Assembly: GCF_001665395.1 (NCBI RefSeq)
Contig: NZ_LZSG01000034.1
Location: 124,001 to 188,000, forward strand
Direction of reading: 5' to 3'
DNA length: 64,000 nt
DNA from: Mycobacterium sp. 1164966.3
GTDB lineage: Bacteria; Actinomycetota; Actinomycetes; Mycobacteriales; Mycobacteriaceae
Shown: one piece after another, positions 26,271 to 35,239 of the stretch
Numbering within the stretch: the first letter of the stretch is position 1
How the letters are laid out: every line of letters begins with the position of its first letter
The notes under the pieces: generated by a model
The model's database searches: none
Told to the model about the DNA's origin: nothing
The model's input: the letters and a program-made list of their open reading frames with translations, nothing else
Program-made: the position numbers and the translations under genes

Positions 26271-26298
26271 CCCTTCCTGTACTTGCGTTCTTCAGTAT

Positions 26299-26315
26299 AG
26301 AGAATACTATTCTCT
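26299..26315. promoter_or_regulatory. Palindromic operator AGAGAATACTATTCTCT
   Basis: A perfect 8-1-8 inverted repeat in the divergent gap between the ferredoxin (start 26270) and the acyl-CoA ligase (start 26357). A closely similar site (14 of 17 bases identical) lies at 31493-31509 in another divergent gap of the same locus. The binding protein is not evident in this window. Confidence 0.7.
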
Positions 26316-26356
26316 CTCAGCGATAGTATCTTCTCAAAGGGATTTCGGGACAAGAC

Positions 26357-27760
26357 GTGACTGAGCCGGCGGCGTTGGTGTGCGAGGAACGGCGGTTCAG
26401 CCGTCCGCAGCTCGACGCATTGGCCGACGGCTTCGTCACGGCGCTGACGAAGATGGGCGCCTGTGCTGGTAGCAGGGTCGCGCTGATGGCGTCCAACCGG
26501 CCGGAGTTCGTTGCCGTCGTGCTGGCGATCTGGCGACTTGGCGCGGCTGCTGTGCTGATCAGTCCCGCGTGGAAGCGCGACGAGGTGGACCACGCCCTGG
26601 GGTTGACGAGCCCGACCCACGCCGTCGGCGACCAGCCAGTGCTCGCCGGCCTGATGCCGATGCTGCACTTGGACGAACCAATCGCTGCCGCAGGACCGGT
26701 GGCCGCTGCGCCGCTGCAGGACCACGATGCGCTGCTGGTGTTCAGTTCCGGGACCACCGGTCTGCCCAAGACCGTCCGCCACACCCACCGGTCGCTGGAC
26801 GCGGCCGTCCGGCAGTGGCGCGCGGCGTTGCAGCTGACCGAGCGGGACCGTATCCAGATCGCCACGCCGCCGTCCCACATTCTGGGCCTGCTCAACATCC
26901 TCACTGCGCTGCGTACCGGCGCCTGGATGCGACTGCACCGGCGATTCGAAACCGAGCAGATGCTGCGGTGCATCGAAAAGGACCGCATCACAGTCGAAAT
27001 GGCGGTGGCACCGATCGCGCTGGCCATCGCCTCATACCCGGATCTGGAGTCCTACGATCTCTCGTCGTTGCGATTCATCATGTGGGGTGCGACGCCGGTC
27101 AGCGCAAGCGTCGCCGAAACGGTCACCCGACGCACCGGCATCGGCTGGGTGCCCGCGTACGGCACCACGGAACTCCCGGTCATCGCGTGTAACCCGCTGG
27201 ACAAGGTGCGCCTGGACACCGTCGGACCAGCGGCGCCCGGTGTGCAGCTGAGGGTGGTGTCGCTGAAAACCGGTGCACCGGTGGGGCCCGGCGAGGTCGG
27301 TGAGATCCAGGCACGGTCGGATTCGCTGATGGCCGGCTACCTGCCTGCCGAGGCGACGACGGAGTCGATGTACGACGGCTGGTACCGGACGGGGGACGTC
27401 GGCTGGCTGGACGCCGACGGCTGGTTGCGGATCACCGACCGCCTCAAGGAAATGATCAAGGTGCGCGGCTTCCAGGTGGCGCCGGCCGAAATCGAAATGG
27501 TGCTGCACGGTCATCCGGCCGTCAAAGACTGTGCGGTGTTCGGCATTCCGGACGGCACGAACGGGGACGCGGTGGTCGCCGCGGTCGCGCCGCGCGCACC
27601 CGTCGAGGCCGCCGAGCTGATGGCCGTGGTGGACCAGAAGCTGGCATCCTACAAACGCCTGAGCCGCGTCGTCTTCGTGAACGATATTCCGCGCCTGCCC
27701 TCAGGCAAGGTGCTGCGCCGACTTCTCAAGGAGCGCTATGGATGTACGTCTGACAGCTGA
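26357..27760 (+). CDS. Acyl-CoA ligase (AMP-forming)
   Basis: A 467-residue adenylate-forming ligase, making acyl-AMP and then acyl-CoA. Visible are the P-loop FSSGTTGLPKTVRHTH, YGTTELPV, the hinge YRTGDVGWLDADGWL-ITDR and the C-terminal catalytic Lys in PSGKVLRR. It is slightly shorter than usual at the N-terminus, starting at GTG 26357 close to the first conserved helix. First gene of a rightward operon with two dehydrogenases and a hydratase. Confidence 0.88.
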   Translation: MTEPAALVCEERRFSRPQLDALADGFVTALTKMGACAGSRVALMASNRPEFVAVVLAIWRLGAAAVLISPAWKRDEVDHALGLTSPTHAVGDQPVLAGLMPMLHLDEPIAAAGPVAAAPLQDHDALLVFSSGTTGLPKTVRHTHRSLDAAVRQWRAALQLTERDRIQIATPPSHILGLLNILTALRTGAWMRLHRRFETEQMLRCIEKDRITVEMAVAPIALAIASYPDLESYDLSSLRFIMWGATPVSASVAETVTRRTGIGWVPAYGTTELPVIACNPLDKVRLDTVGPAAPGVQLRVVSLKTGAPVGPGEVGEIQARSDSLMAGYLPAEATTESMYDGWYRTGDVGWLDADGWLRITDRLKEMIKVRGFQVAPAEIEMVLHGHPAVKDCAVFGIPDGTNGDAVVAAVAPRAPVEAAELMAVVDQKLASYKRLSRVVFVNDIPRLPSGKVLRRLLKERYGCTSDS

Positions 27761-28646
27761 ACAGCAGCAATTGCGCGACGCCGCCGCAAAGCTGGCCGAC
27801 GATCTTGGGCCCGCCGCGGTGCAGGACCTCGATGACGCGGCTCGAATCATGCGGCTGGACAAGCAGATTGCGACCACCGGCTGGCGAGCATTGCGCTCCG
27901 ACGGTGCCTCAGGCGTCGAGGTGGCAATAGTCGCAGAGGAATTCGGCCGCCGTTTGGTGGATGCGCCGTTTCTCGGGCCGGTGCTCGCCGACGATCTCGC
28001 GCGCCACGTCGGGGCGGACGCCGCGCAGCCGACGACCGTGGCTGTCGACGATCGCGCGATCGACGCCCGCGGATGTCAACGCGCACTGCTGCTCTCCGGT
28101 ACCACCGTCCTGGCCGCCGATCTGGACACCGCTAGTGCCGGCGCGGATTTGACCAGAGCCGAGGCTGTCATCGCGGGAACGCCGCAGGCCATCGGCGAGA
28201 TGTCCGAAGAGGCCGCCGGGCGGTGGCTGGCCCTCGCGCTGGTCGCCACGTCGGCGGACCTGGTCGGAGATGCGCGCGGTGCGCATGCCGTCGCCTGCGA
28301 CTACGCGAAAATCCGCGAACAGTACGGCAATACGATCGGGTCCTACCAAGCGATAGCGCACCTACTGGCTGAATCTCTGGCGTTGATCGAAGGCTCGGTG
28401 AGCGTGCTGCGGCATGCGGCATGGGCGGTCGACGAACTGGAACCGGCCGAAGCCATCCGAGCCGCACGGGTGGCGAAGATCTATTGTGCGCGCGCCGCCC
28501 GAACCGTCTGCGAGACCGCGGTGCAGGTACACGGCGGCATCGGCAACACCTGGGATTGCCTGGTGCACGTCTATTTGCGCCGTGCGCTGACGTCGACCGA
28601 ACTGTGGCCGGTAACGCTGAAGGAGATCGATCTTGGACTTTCGTGA
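27738..28646 (+). CDS. Acyl-CoA dehydrogenase, short subunit
   Basis: A 302-residue acyl-CoA dehydrogenase-fold protein, shorter than the 380 or so residues of homotetrameric enzymes. It retains REQYGNTIGSYQAIAHLLAE and the FAD-contact motif VQVHGGIGNTW but has a reduced middle domain. It overlaps the ligase by 23 bases and the next dehydrogenase by 14. In mycobacterial steroid catabolism such adjacent unequal genes form alpha2beta2 enzymes with one active site per pair, so this is probably half of a heterotetramer. Confidence 0.85.
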   Translation: MDVRLTAEQQQLRDAAAKLADDLGPAAVQDLDDAARIMRLDKQIATTGWRALRSDGASGVEVAIVAEEFGRRLVDAPFLGPVLADDLARHVGADAAQPTTVAVDDRAIDARGCQRALLLSGTTVLAADLDTASAGADLTRAEAVIAGTPQAIGEMSEEAAGRWLALALVATSADLVGDARGAHAVACDYAKIREQYGNTIGSYQAIAHLLAESLALIEGSVSVLRHAAWAVDELEPAEAIRAARVAKIYCARAARTVCETAVQVHGGIGNTWDCLVHVYLRRALTSTELWPVTLKEIDLGLS

Positions 28647-29721
28647 TTCGGCTGACGAGGCCGCCTTCCGGGAGCGGCTGCGATCTTGGCTTGCGTTGCA
28701 TGCCAAGGAGTTTTCCGGCTCCGGCGACGAGTATTGGCTGCGCATGGCCGACTGGCATCGGGCTCTCTACGACAACGGCTTCTTCGGGCTGTCCTGGCCC
28801 CGCGACTACGGCGGGCAGGAACTGCCGCCGGTGTACGACGTCATCGTCGACGAAGAGTTGGTGCGCGCCGGCGCTCCGCCGCGCCCCAGCGTCGGCTACC
28901 TGGTTTACGGCATCGGCCGGCACGGCAGCGACGAGCTACGCCGGCGCTTTCTGCCGGGCATCATCAACGGCAGCGAGCGGTGGTGCCAGGGCTTCAGTGA
29001 GCCTGGCGCCGGCTCGGATCTGGCGTCGCTGACCACCACCGCCACACACGAGGGCGACCACTATGTGGTGCAGGGGCACAAGATCTGGACCAGCTACTCC
29101 GACGTCGCCGACTGGTGCCTGCTGCTGGCGCGCACCGATCCCGAGGCCAAACGGCACCGCGGTCTGTCGGCATTCGTGATATCGATGAAACAGTCTGGCA
29201 TTCAACAACGTCCGCTGCGCATGATGAACGGTGTGACCAACGAGTTCGGGCAGGTGCTCTTCGATGGCGCGACGGTGCCTGCGGACCGGATGGTCGGGGC
29301 TCCGGGTGACGGCTGGGCGGTCGCCATGACGGTCGTCGGCCACGAACGCGAACCGTCGACCCTCGGTTATGCGGCAAGATACGGCAAGCTCGTCCGAGAC
29401 CTGTTGGCGCGCAACAGCGGCCCGGTACCCGAAGAACTCGCATGGGCGGCGGTCCAATCTGAGATGCTGACTCACCATGTCCGCAGGCGGCTGTCCGAAC
29501 AGCTGGACGGCGTCTCGCACGGGCCCGAGGGATCGCTCGACAAACTGCTGATGACCTGTGTCGAGCAATCCGTCGGGCACGCCGCGCTGGCGGTCGCCGG
29601 TATCCGGGACCCGGACCTGCTCAGCGCGTATCTGTACAGCCGGGCGCAGAGCGTGATGGGCGGGACATCACAAATTCAGAAGAACATCATCGCGTCGCGG
29701 ATTCTGGGACTGGGGGTCTGA
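28633..29721 (+). CDS. Acyl-CoA dehydrogenase, long subunit
   Basis: A 362-residue dehydrogenase from TTG 28633. N-terminal helices (WHRALYDNGFFGLSWPRDYGG), FAD/substrate loop CQGFSEPGAGSDLASL, WTSYSDVADWCLLLART, and the candidate catalytic Glu in VGHERE. The C-terminal QSVMGGTSQIQKNIIASRIL is typical. Probably the catalytic-base-bearing partner of the preceding subunit, introducing a double bond next to the CoA ester with FAD. Confidence 0.88.
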   Translation: MDFRDSADEAAFRERLRSWLALHAKEFSGSGDEYWLRMADWHRALYDNGFFGLSWPRDYGGQELPPVYDVIVDEELVRAGAPPRPSVGYLVYGIGRHGSDELRRRFLPGIINGSERWCQGFSEPGAGSDLASLTTTATHEGDHYVVQGHKIWTSYSDVADWCLLLARTDPEAKRHRGLSAFVISMKQSGIQQRPLRMMNGVTNEFGQVLFDGATVPADRMVGAPGDGWAVAMTVVGHEREPSTLGYAARYGKLVRDLLARNSGPVPEELAWAAVQSEMLTHHVRRRLSEQLDGVSHGPEGSLDKLLMTCVEQSVGHAALAVAGIRDPDLLSAYLYSRAQSVMGGTSQIQKNIIASRILGLGV

Positions 29722-29722
29722 A

Positions 29723-30490
29723 ATGTACGACATGCCAAGTGAAATCGAGGTACGCGCCGACGGCGGGCTGCGCATCATCACCCTCAACCGGCCGGACGCC
29801 CTGAACGCGGTCAACGACAGTCTGCACGTCGGACTGGCGCGGCTCTGGCAGCGGTTGACCGACGATCCGACGGCCCGCGCGGCGGTGATTACCGGTGCGG
29901 GCCGGGCATTTTCGGCCGGCGGCGACTTCTCCTATCTGGCCGAACTGGCACAAGACGCCGATCTGCGCGCCAAAACCATCCGCGACGGGCGCGAGATCGT
30001 GCTGGGCATGGCCCGGTGCCGAATTCCCGTCGTGGCTGCCGTCAACGGCCCGGCAGTGGGGCTCGGCTGCAGCCTGGTCGCCCTCAGCGACATCGTCTAC
30101 ATCGCCGAAGACGCCTACCTCGCCGACCCACATGTGCAGGTGGGATTGGTCGCCGCCGATGGCGGACCATTGACCTGGCCGCTGCATATCAGCCTGATGC
30201 TGGCCAAGGAATACGCCCTGACCGGCACGCGAATCCGCGCCGAACGGGCCGTCGAACTCGGGCTGGCCAATCATGTGGTCGCCGATCCGTTCGCCGAGGC
30301 GATGAGCTGCGCGAAGCGCATCATGGAGCTGCCGCAGCAAGCCGTGGAAGCCACCAAGCGGGTGCTCAACATCCACCTCGAGCGCGCCGTGCTCGCCACC
30401 TTGGACTATGCCCTGTCGGCCGAGCATCAGTCGTTTACCACAGACGACTTCAAGTCGATCATCACCAAGCTGAACTCGTCGAAGAACTGA
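29723..30490 (+). CDS. Enoyl-CoA hydratase/isomerase
   Basis: A 255-residue crotonase-fold protein, starting one base after the previous stop. The CoA-binding oxyanion-hole segments are SAGGDFSYL and NGPAVGLGCSL; the substrate-side loop reads VQVGLVAADGG, where the typical hydratase Glu is replaced by Val-Ala-Ala-Asp-like sequence, so it might act as an isomerase or hydrolase rather than a hydratase. Last gene of the operon, followed by a long hairpin. Confidence 0.85.
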   Translation: MYDMPSEIEVRADGGLRIITLNRPDALNAVNDSLHVGLARLWQRLTDDPTARAAVITGAGRAFSAGGDFSYLAELAQDADLRAKTIRDGREIVLGMARCRIPVVAAVNGPAVGLGCSLVALSDIVYIAEDAYLADPHVQVGLVAADGGPLTWPLHISLMLAKEYALTGTRIRAERAVELGLANHVVADPFAEAMSCAKRIMELPQQAVEATKRVLNIHLERAVLATLDYALSAEHQSFTTDDFKSIITKLNSSKN

Positions 30491-30498
30491 CTCAAGTT

Positions 30499-30562
30499 GC
30501 GCGAGCAGACGCAAAATCGCCTGGAATCCCTACTTTTCGGGTGATTTTGCGTCTGCTCGCGC
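30499..30562. repeat. Long hairpin, copy 2 of the GCGAGCAGACGCAAAA family
   Basis: Perfect 20-base arms at 30499-30518 and 30543-30562. It fills the gap between two convergent genes, starting nine bases after one stop and ending three bases from the other. Probably a bidirectional terminator. Confidence 0.85.
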
Positions 30563-30564
30563 CA

Positions 30565-31455
30565 TCAGTCGTGCTGCCGCAGGAACTCCCGCATCAACTG
30601 GTCGAACCGGCCCGGCTCTTCGATGAACGGCATGTGCGAGCTGTTTTCGAAGCACACGAACCGGGATCCGCTGATCCGCTGATGCATTTCCCACATGTGC
30701 TCCGGCGCGCATTGATCGAACCTGCCCGCGATCAGCAGTGTGGGCAGGGCGATTTCGCTCAGCCGGTCGAACACGTCCCAGTTTCGGATCGTTCCGACGA
30801 TGTGAAAGTCGCTCGGTCCGAACAGCGTCTCGAAGACCTCGGCTCCCATGCCTTTGTAAGCGTCCTCGAGCTCGTCGGGCCAGGGCGATAGGCGGCACAA
30901 ATACTGCTCGTTCCAAGTACGAATTGCAGCCTGGTATTCGGCCGACGCGGTGGTGCCAGCGGCTTCATGACGCTCGATCGCGGCCTGGGTCGCCGGATCC
31001 AGCCCGGACTTCAAGCGTGCCACCATCTCCGAGAACTGCGGTATGGACGCAATGCTGTTCGAAATGACCAGGCTCGAGGCCGCTGGCGCCGCGTCGAGGA
31101 CATACTGCTGCGCCAGCATGCCACCCCACGAGTTGCCGAAGATGTGAAAGCCGTCCAGCCCGAGACCATCTGCCACCGAGCTCATTTCGGCCACCGAGCG
31201 TTCCATCGTCCACAGCGACACGTCCGTCGGCCATTCGGATCTCCCGCAGCCGAGCTGATCCCAGAAGACGACTTCGCGCTCGTCGGCCAGTCGTTCCAGC
31301 GCAGTTATGTAGTTGTGGGGTAAGCCTGGCCCGCCGTGAACCGCGAGCAGTGGAAGACCCGCGCCGCCGCCGACTCGTTTGAACCAGACATTCCCGCCGG
31401 GGACCGCGATCGTTCCCCTCCGCTGAGCCATGGCAGTCAGTATCGCCCGCCGCAT
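30565..31455 (-). CDS. Alpha/beta-hydrolase, proline-iminopeptidase type
   Basis: A 296-residue S33-family hydrolase. It has the oxyanion motif AVHGGPGLPHNY, WDQLGCGRSEW, the nucleophile elbow GNSWGGML, the acid in IAGRFDQCAPEHMW and His in ENSSHMPFIEE. ATG 31455 is preferred over 31431 because AGGTGGG lies upstream at good spacing. Substrate may be an amide, ester or lactone of the pathway; it is divergent from the thiolase with a shared operator. Confidence 0.82.
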   Translation of the reverse strand: MRRAILTAMAQRRGTIAVPGGNVWFKRVGGGAGLPLLAVHGGPGLPHNYITALERLADEREVVFWDQLGCGRSEWPTDVSLWTMERSVAEMSSVADGLGLDGFHIFGNSWGGMLAQQYVLDAAPAASSLVISNSIASIPQFSEMVARLKSGLDPATQAAIERHEAAGTTASAEYQAAIRTWNEQYLCRLSPWPDELEDAYKGMGAEVFETLFGPSDFHIVGTIRNWDVFDRLSEIALPTLLIAGRFDQCAPEHMWEMHQRISGSRFVCFENSSHMPFIEEPGRFDQLMREFLRQHD

Positions 31456-31492
31456 GAAAGCAACCCACCTTGCAACTCATACTCTCGGCCTG

Positions 31493-31509
31493 AGAGAATA
31501 GTGTTCTCA
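31493..31509. promoter_or_regulatory. Second copy of the AGAGAATA-type operator
   Basis: AGAGAATAGTGTTCTCA, an imperfect palindrome 14/17 identical to 26299-26315, in the divergent gap between the hydrolase (start 31455) and the thiolase (start 31578). The repetition at two divergent promoters of one catabolic locus implies a shared local regulator. Confidence 0.65.
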
Positions 31510-31577
31510 TAATCAGCGGATGGCTCTCCGGCCCCCGCAACTGCACATTGAAGTGCCCGCAGAAGTGGAGAAGACCT

Positions 31578-32717
31578 GTGCCCGAAGCCGTCATCGTGTC
31601 CGCGCTGCGCACCCCCATCGGAACCGCCCGAAAGGGAACCTTGCGCGACACCACCGCATTCGACCTGGCCAACCACGTGATAACGGAAGCCGCGCAAGAT
31701 CTGGACCCGGCGCAGGTCGACGACGTGATCCTGGGCGAAGGCCTGTACGGCGGCGGCGTCGTCGCCCGGCACGCGGCCATCACCGCCGGGCTGCCCACGG
31801 TCCCCGGCCTGGCCAACAATCGGCACTGCGCGGCCGGCCAAGCGGCGGTGCAGACCGCGGCGGCAAGTGTGCGCGCGGGCATGGACCAGCTGATCATCGC
31901 CGGCGGGGTGAACTCCGCGTCCACGACACCGCGATCACGGTTCCAAGTGGACGGTGAGTGGGTCGACTGGTTCCCTCCGACGCATCCGGACCGCCCCGAC
32001 GCGCCCAACATGGACATGTCGATCACCGTGGGCTGGAATGCCGCGGTCAAAGCCGGCGTAAGCCGCGAGGAAATGGACGCATGGGCGTTGCGGTCGCATC
32101 GGAACGCGATCGCCGCGATCGACGAGGGTCGCTTCAAGGAGGAGATCGTCCCCATCGAGACGCCGCACGGGCTGTTCTCGGTGGACGAGCACCCGCGCCG
32201 CGACACCAGCATCGAGAAGCTTGCCGCCCTCAAACCGCTGCATCCCGAAATCGAGGGCTTTTCCATCACCGCCGGAAACTCCTCCGGCGCCAACGACGGC
32301 GCCGCCGTCCTCACCATTGCCAGCGACCAGCTGGGACTGCCCGCCCTGGCGCGGGTGGTGTCCTGGGCCTCCGTCGGTGTCGATCCCGCGCTCACCGGCT
32401 TGGCGCCGGTGGATGCAATCCCGAAAGCGCTTGGCAGGGGCGGCCTTTCGATTTCCGACGTCGATCTGTTCGAGATCAACGAAGCCTTCGCGGCAATGTG
32501 CGTGGCTACCGTCAAGCTGCTCGATCTGGACCCCGAGAAGGTGAACGTCAGCGGCAGCGGCTGCTCGCTGGGGCACCCGGTGGCGGCAACCGGTGCCAGG
32601 ATGCTGGTCACCCTGGTGTACGAACTACGTCGGCGTGGCGGCGGAATCGGGGTCGCCGCGATGTGCGCGGGCGGCGGCATGGGATCTGCCACCGTCATCG
32701 AGGTAGCTGCGCCATAA
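31578..32717 (+). CDS. Thiolase (acetyl-CoA acyltransferase)
   Basis: A 379-residue thiolase, cleaving 3-ketoacyl-CoA with CoA. Active-site residues: C84 in NNRHCAAGQ, NEAFAAM, H333 in GHPVAATGARM, and C363 in AMCAGGGMG. GTG 31578 gives the usual N-terminus (PEAVIVSALRTPIG). It completes the beta-oxidation set with the ligase, dehydrogenases and hydratase, and is followed at 28 bases by the mutase chaperone. Confidence 0.92.
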   Translation: MPEAVIVSALRTPIGTARKGTLRDTTAFDLANHVITEAAQDLDPAQVDDVILGEGLYGGGVVARHAAITAGLPTVPGLANNRHCAAGQAAVQTAAASVRAGMDQLIIAGGVNSASTTPRSRFQVDGEWVDWFPPTHPDRPDAPNMDMSITVGWNAAVKAGVSREEMDAWALRSHRNAIAAIDEGRFKEEIVPIETPHGLFSVDEHPRRDTSIEKLAALKPLHPEIEGFSITAGNSSGANDGAAVLTIASDQLGLPALARVVSWASVGVDPALTGLAPVDAIPKALGRGGLSISDVDLFEINEAFAAMCVATVKLLDLDPEKVNVSGSGCSLGHPVAATGARMLVTLVYELRRRGGGIGVAAMCAGGGMGSATVIEVAAP

Positions 32718-32745
32718 GGGCACAATTGGGCACCATGGACCCGAA

Positions 32746-33618
32746 ATGGAGATAGCCGATCTGATTGCCAATGCGCGCAACGGATCCCCGCGCGCGGCAG
32801 GTCGGCTGCTCAGTCTCGTCGAGGGCGACCGCCGCGACGAGGTATTGGAAAGCCTGAGTGTCCCCGACGCCCGCGACGTCCGGGTCATTGGCATCACTGG
32901 GCCGCCGGGCGCGGGTAAGTCGACGACGATCGCTGCCCTCGTCGGCGGCTACCGGGAGCGTGGCTGCCGGGTCGCCGTGCTGGCCGTGGACCCGTCGTCA
33001 CCCTTCAGCGGCGGCGCGCTGCTGGGCGACCGGATACGAATGGCTGCCCACATCAACGACTCTGACGTACTGATTCGTTCGGTTGCGACCCGTGGCCATA
33101 TCGGCGGCCTGGCCGCCGCGGTTCCGGCGGCCATCCGCCTGCTGGGCGCGATCGGGTACCACGTCATCCTGTTGGAGACCGTGGGGGTAGGGCAGTCCGA
33201 GATCGAGATTGCCGCCGTCGCAGACCCCACTGTCGTCGTCCTCAATCCTGGGGCCGGCGATGCTGTCCAGGCTGCGAAAGCGGGTGTGCTGGAAGTCGCT
33301 GACATCGTGGCGGTGAACAAGGCTGACCGGGACGGTGCCGAGCAGACGGTGCGGGATCTGCGAGCCGAGACCAAAGCCCCGATCGTCAGCTTGATTGCCG
33401 CCCGCGGGGAAGGCGTGCCGGAGTTGATGAGCGCGATCGACGACCATCACCGCGCAGACAGCCGTGCCCGCCGGCTGGCCAGGGCGCGGGCGCAGATCCT
33501 GTCGCTGGCCCAAACCCTGCTGCGGACCAGTACGGATCTCGATCGCCTGGCTGAGTCGGTGGTCGACGGCCACGACGATCCCTATACCGCCGCCGAACGG
33601 CTAGTGTCCGGACCGTAG
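32746..33618 (+). CDS. meaB: MeaB/ArgK-type GTPase chaperone of B12-dependent mutase
   Basis: A 290-residue G3E GTPase. Walker A is GPPGAGKSTT, followed by VDPSSPFSGGALLGDRIRM, the switch ETVGVGQSE and base-specifying NKAD. These proteins load adenosylcobalamin onto methylmalonyl-type mutases and protect them from inactivation. Its place here, in the same locus as the split mutase about 10 kb upstream, indicates a dedicated chaperone; the N-terminal segment is slightly shorter than in housekeeping MeaB. Confidence 0.92.
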   Translation: MEIADLIANARNGSPRAAGRLLSLVEGDRRDEVLESLSVPDARDVRVIGITGPPGAGKSTTIAALVGGYRERGCRVAVLAVDPSSPFSGGALLGDRIRMAAHINDSDVLIRSVATRGHIGGLAAAVPAAIRLLGAIGYHVILLETVGVGQSEIEIAAVADPTVVVLNPGAGDAVQAAKAGVLEVADIVAVNKADRDGAEQTVRDLRAETKAPIVSLIAARGEGVPELMSAIDDHHRADSRARRLARARAQILSLAQTLLRTSTDLDRLAESVVDGHDDPYTAAERLVSGP

Positions 33619-33626
33619 GGCTCGCC

Positions 33627-35228
33627 CTATCCCTCCACCGACTTCCCGGTGGCGGCGGCGTGCCCGGCGCGGTACCCGAAAACCATTGCCGGGCCGATGG
33701 TTCCACCAGCGCCGCCGTAAGCGCGGCCGGTCACGCCGGCCATCGCGTTGCCGGCGGCGAACAAACCGGGTATCGGTTCGCCGTTGACGTGCAGGACGCG
33801 GCCGTCATGGTCGGTGCGCGGTCCGCCTTTGGTACCCATCGCGCCCACCCGCACCGGCACCGCGTAGTAGGGGGCGGTGTCGATCGGGCCGAGTGTCTTG
33901 CCGGCCAGGGTGGTGGCCTGGTCGTCACCCCAATAACCGTCGTACGCACTTGAGCCACGCCCAAATTCGGGATCCAAGCCCGCTTCGACATGGCGATTCC
34001 ATTCGTCGATGGTGCGCCTAAGGCCGTCGGCGTCGATACCCGTCTTAGCCGCCAGCTCGTCCAGGTCAGCAGACTCCCAAAACCAGTCCGGCACCGGTTC
34101 CCCAGCGGCTACACCCAGAAATCCATAGCGTCGCAGGTGAACTGAGTCGAAGACGATCCACGCGCTGTCGTTGACGTATCCGCCTCGGGGATCGAGATAG
34201 TGGAAGGCACCGGCCATCGAGTTGTAATCGCAGGCCTCGTTGACGAACCGGCGTCCGGCGCGATTGACCATGATGCTTCGTGGGCGCGTTCGTTCCAGTC
34301 GCACACTGCGGCTGCGCTGCCTGCCCGAAATGGTGTCGCCCGGGATCTGCACGATCGGCACCCACCACGCTTCGCCCATGTTCGCCAGGTCGGCACCGTG
34401 AGCCATGGCCATGCGCAGCCCGTCGCCGGTGTTGTTCGGTGGCGAGACCGCGCCGTGCATGGGACCGCGCAGAAACGCCTGCACCATAACAGGATCCCAT
34501 TCGAACCCGCCTGTCCCGAGGATGACGCCACGGCGCGCGCGCATGCTAACCCCGGCGATGCGAACTCCGGTGACCACTCCGTCGTCGACGATGAGCTCTT
34601 CGGCCGGTGCATTCGTCCGCGGTCGCACCCCGAGATCCAGCACGCCCTTCAGCAGCCCGGCGACCAGGGCGGTCCCGGCGACGCACAGATCGCCGGATTG
34701 CTCGTCGACATCCGCATGTAAACGTGCCCGGGTTTCGGCGTCGAAACCGACATTCGACCAATCCGCGGGAAACGACGTGATCCGGCCGGCCCATTCGCCC
34801 AGCTGACCGAGGTCGAACGGAACTGCGCTCAGCGACCGGCCACCGCTCGGTTGTCCACCCGGCAGCTCGGGTTGATAGTCGGGAAAGCCCGCGGCGATCT
34901 CGAAGCGCAGACCACTGTGCTTCTCGACGAAGTCGAGCATTGCCGGGCCGGTGTGTACGAATGTTTCGACCAACGCATCGTCCATCGAACCGAAGGACTG
35001 TGCGCGCAGGTATCGCAATGCGTCCTCGACCGTCAATTCCCGGTCGGCACAACGGTTATGGGCCGGTATCCATACGATGCCGCCCGACACCGCGGTGGTT
35101 CCGCCGACGGTCGGGGCCTTCTCGTACACCTCCACCGAGGCGCCGGCAACTGCGGCCGTCAGTGCGGCCGTGAGTGCGGTGCCGCCACTGCCCAGCACTA
35201 TGACGTCGGCTTCGTGGTCCCAGGACAT
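33627..35228 (-). CDS. KstD-like FAD dehydrogenase
   Basis: A 533-residue flavoprotein of the 3-ketosteroid-delta1-dehydrogenase/fumarate-reductase family. N-terminal FAD fold VLGSGGTALTAALTAA, then GGTTAVSGGIVW, and a C-terminal GLFAAGNAMAGVTGRAYGGAG. The Tyr and Gly of the KstD YxxxG active-site pattern are kept (YGGAG). Such enzymes desaturate cyclic ketones and can aromatise a ring. It is leftward, next to IclR, and convergent with the MeaB gene nine bases away. Confidence 0.85.
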   Translation of the reverse strand: MSWDHEADVIVLGSGGTALTAALTAAVAGASVEVYEKAPTVGGTTAVSGGIVWIPAHNRCADRELTVEDALRYLRAQSFGSMDDALVETFVHTGPAMLDFVEKHSGLRFEIAAGFPDYQPELPGGQPSGGRSLSAVPFDLGQLGEWAGRITSFPADWSNVGFDAETRARLHADVDEQSGDLCVAGTALVAGLLKGVLDLGVRPRTNAPAEELIVDDGVVTGVRIAGVSMRARRGVILGTGGFEWDPVMVQAFLRGPMHGAVSPPNNTGDGLRMAMAHGADLANMGEAWWVPIVQIPGDTISGRQRSRSVRLERTRPRSIMVNRAGRRFVNEACDYNSMAGAFHYLDPRGGYVNDSAWIVFDSVHLRRYGFLGVAAGEPVPDWFWESADLDELAAKTGIDADGLRRTIDEWNRHVEAGLDPEFGRGSSAYDGYWGDDQATTLAGKTLGPIDTAPYYAVPVRVGAMGTKGGPRTDHDGRVLHVNGEPIPGLFAAGNAMAGVTGRAYGGAGGTIGPAMVFGYRAGHAAATGKSVEG

Positions 35229-35239
35229 GGCTTGCGCTC

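Noticed and set aside
26299..26315. KstR or KstR2 operator
   Set aside because: The palindrome AGAGAATACTATTCTCT does not match the known KstR (AACaagTTcTaGAAC-like) or KstR2 consensus patterns, so the sterol regulators are not assigned.
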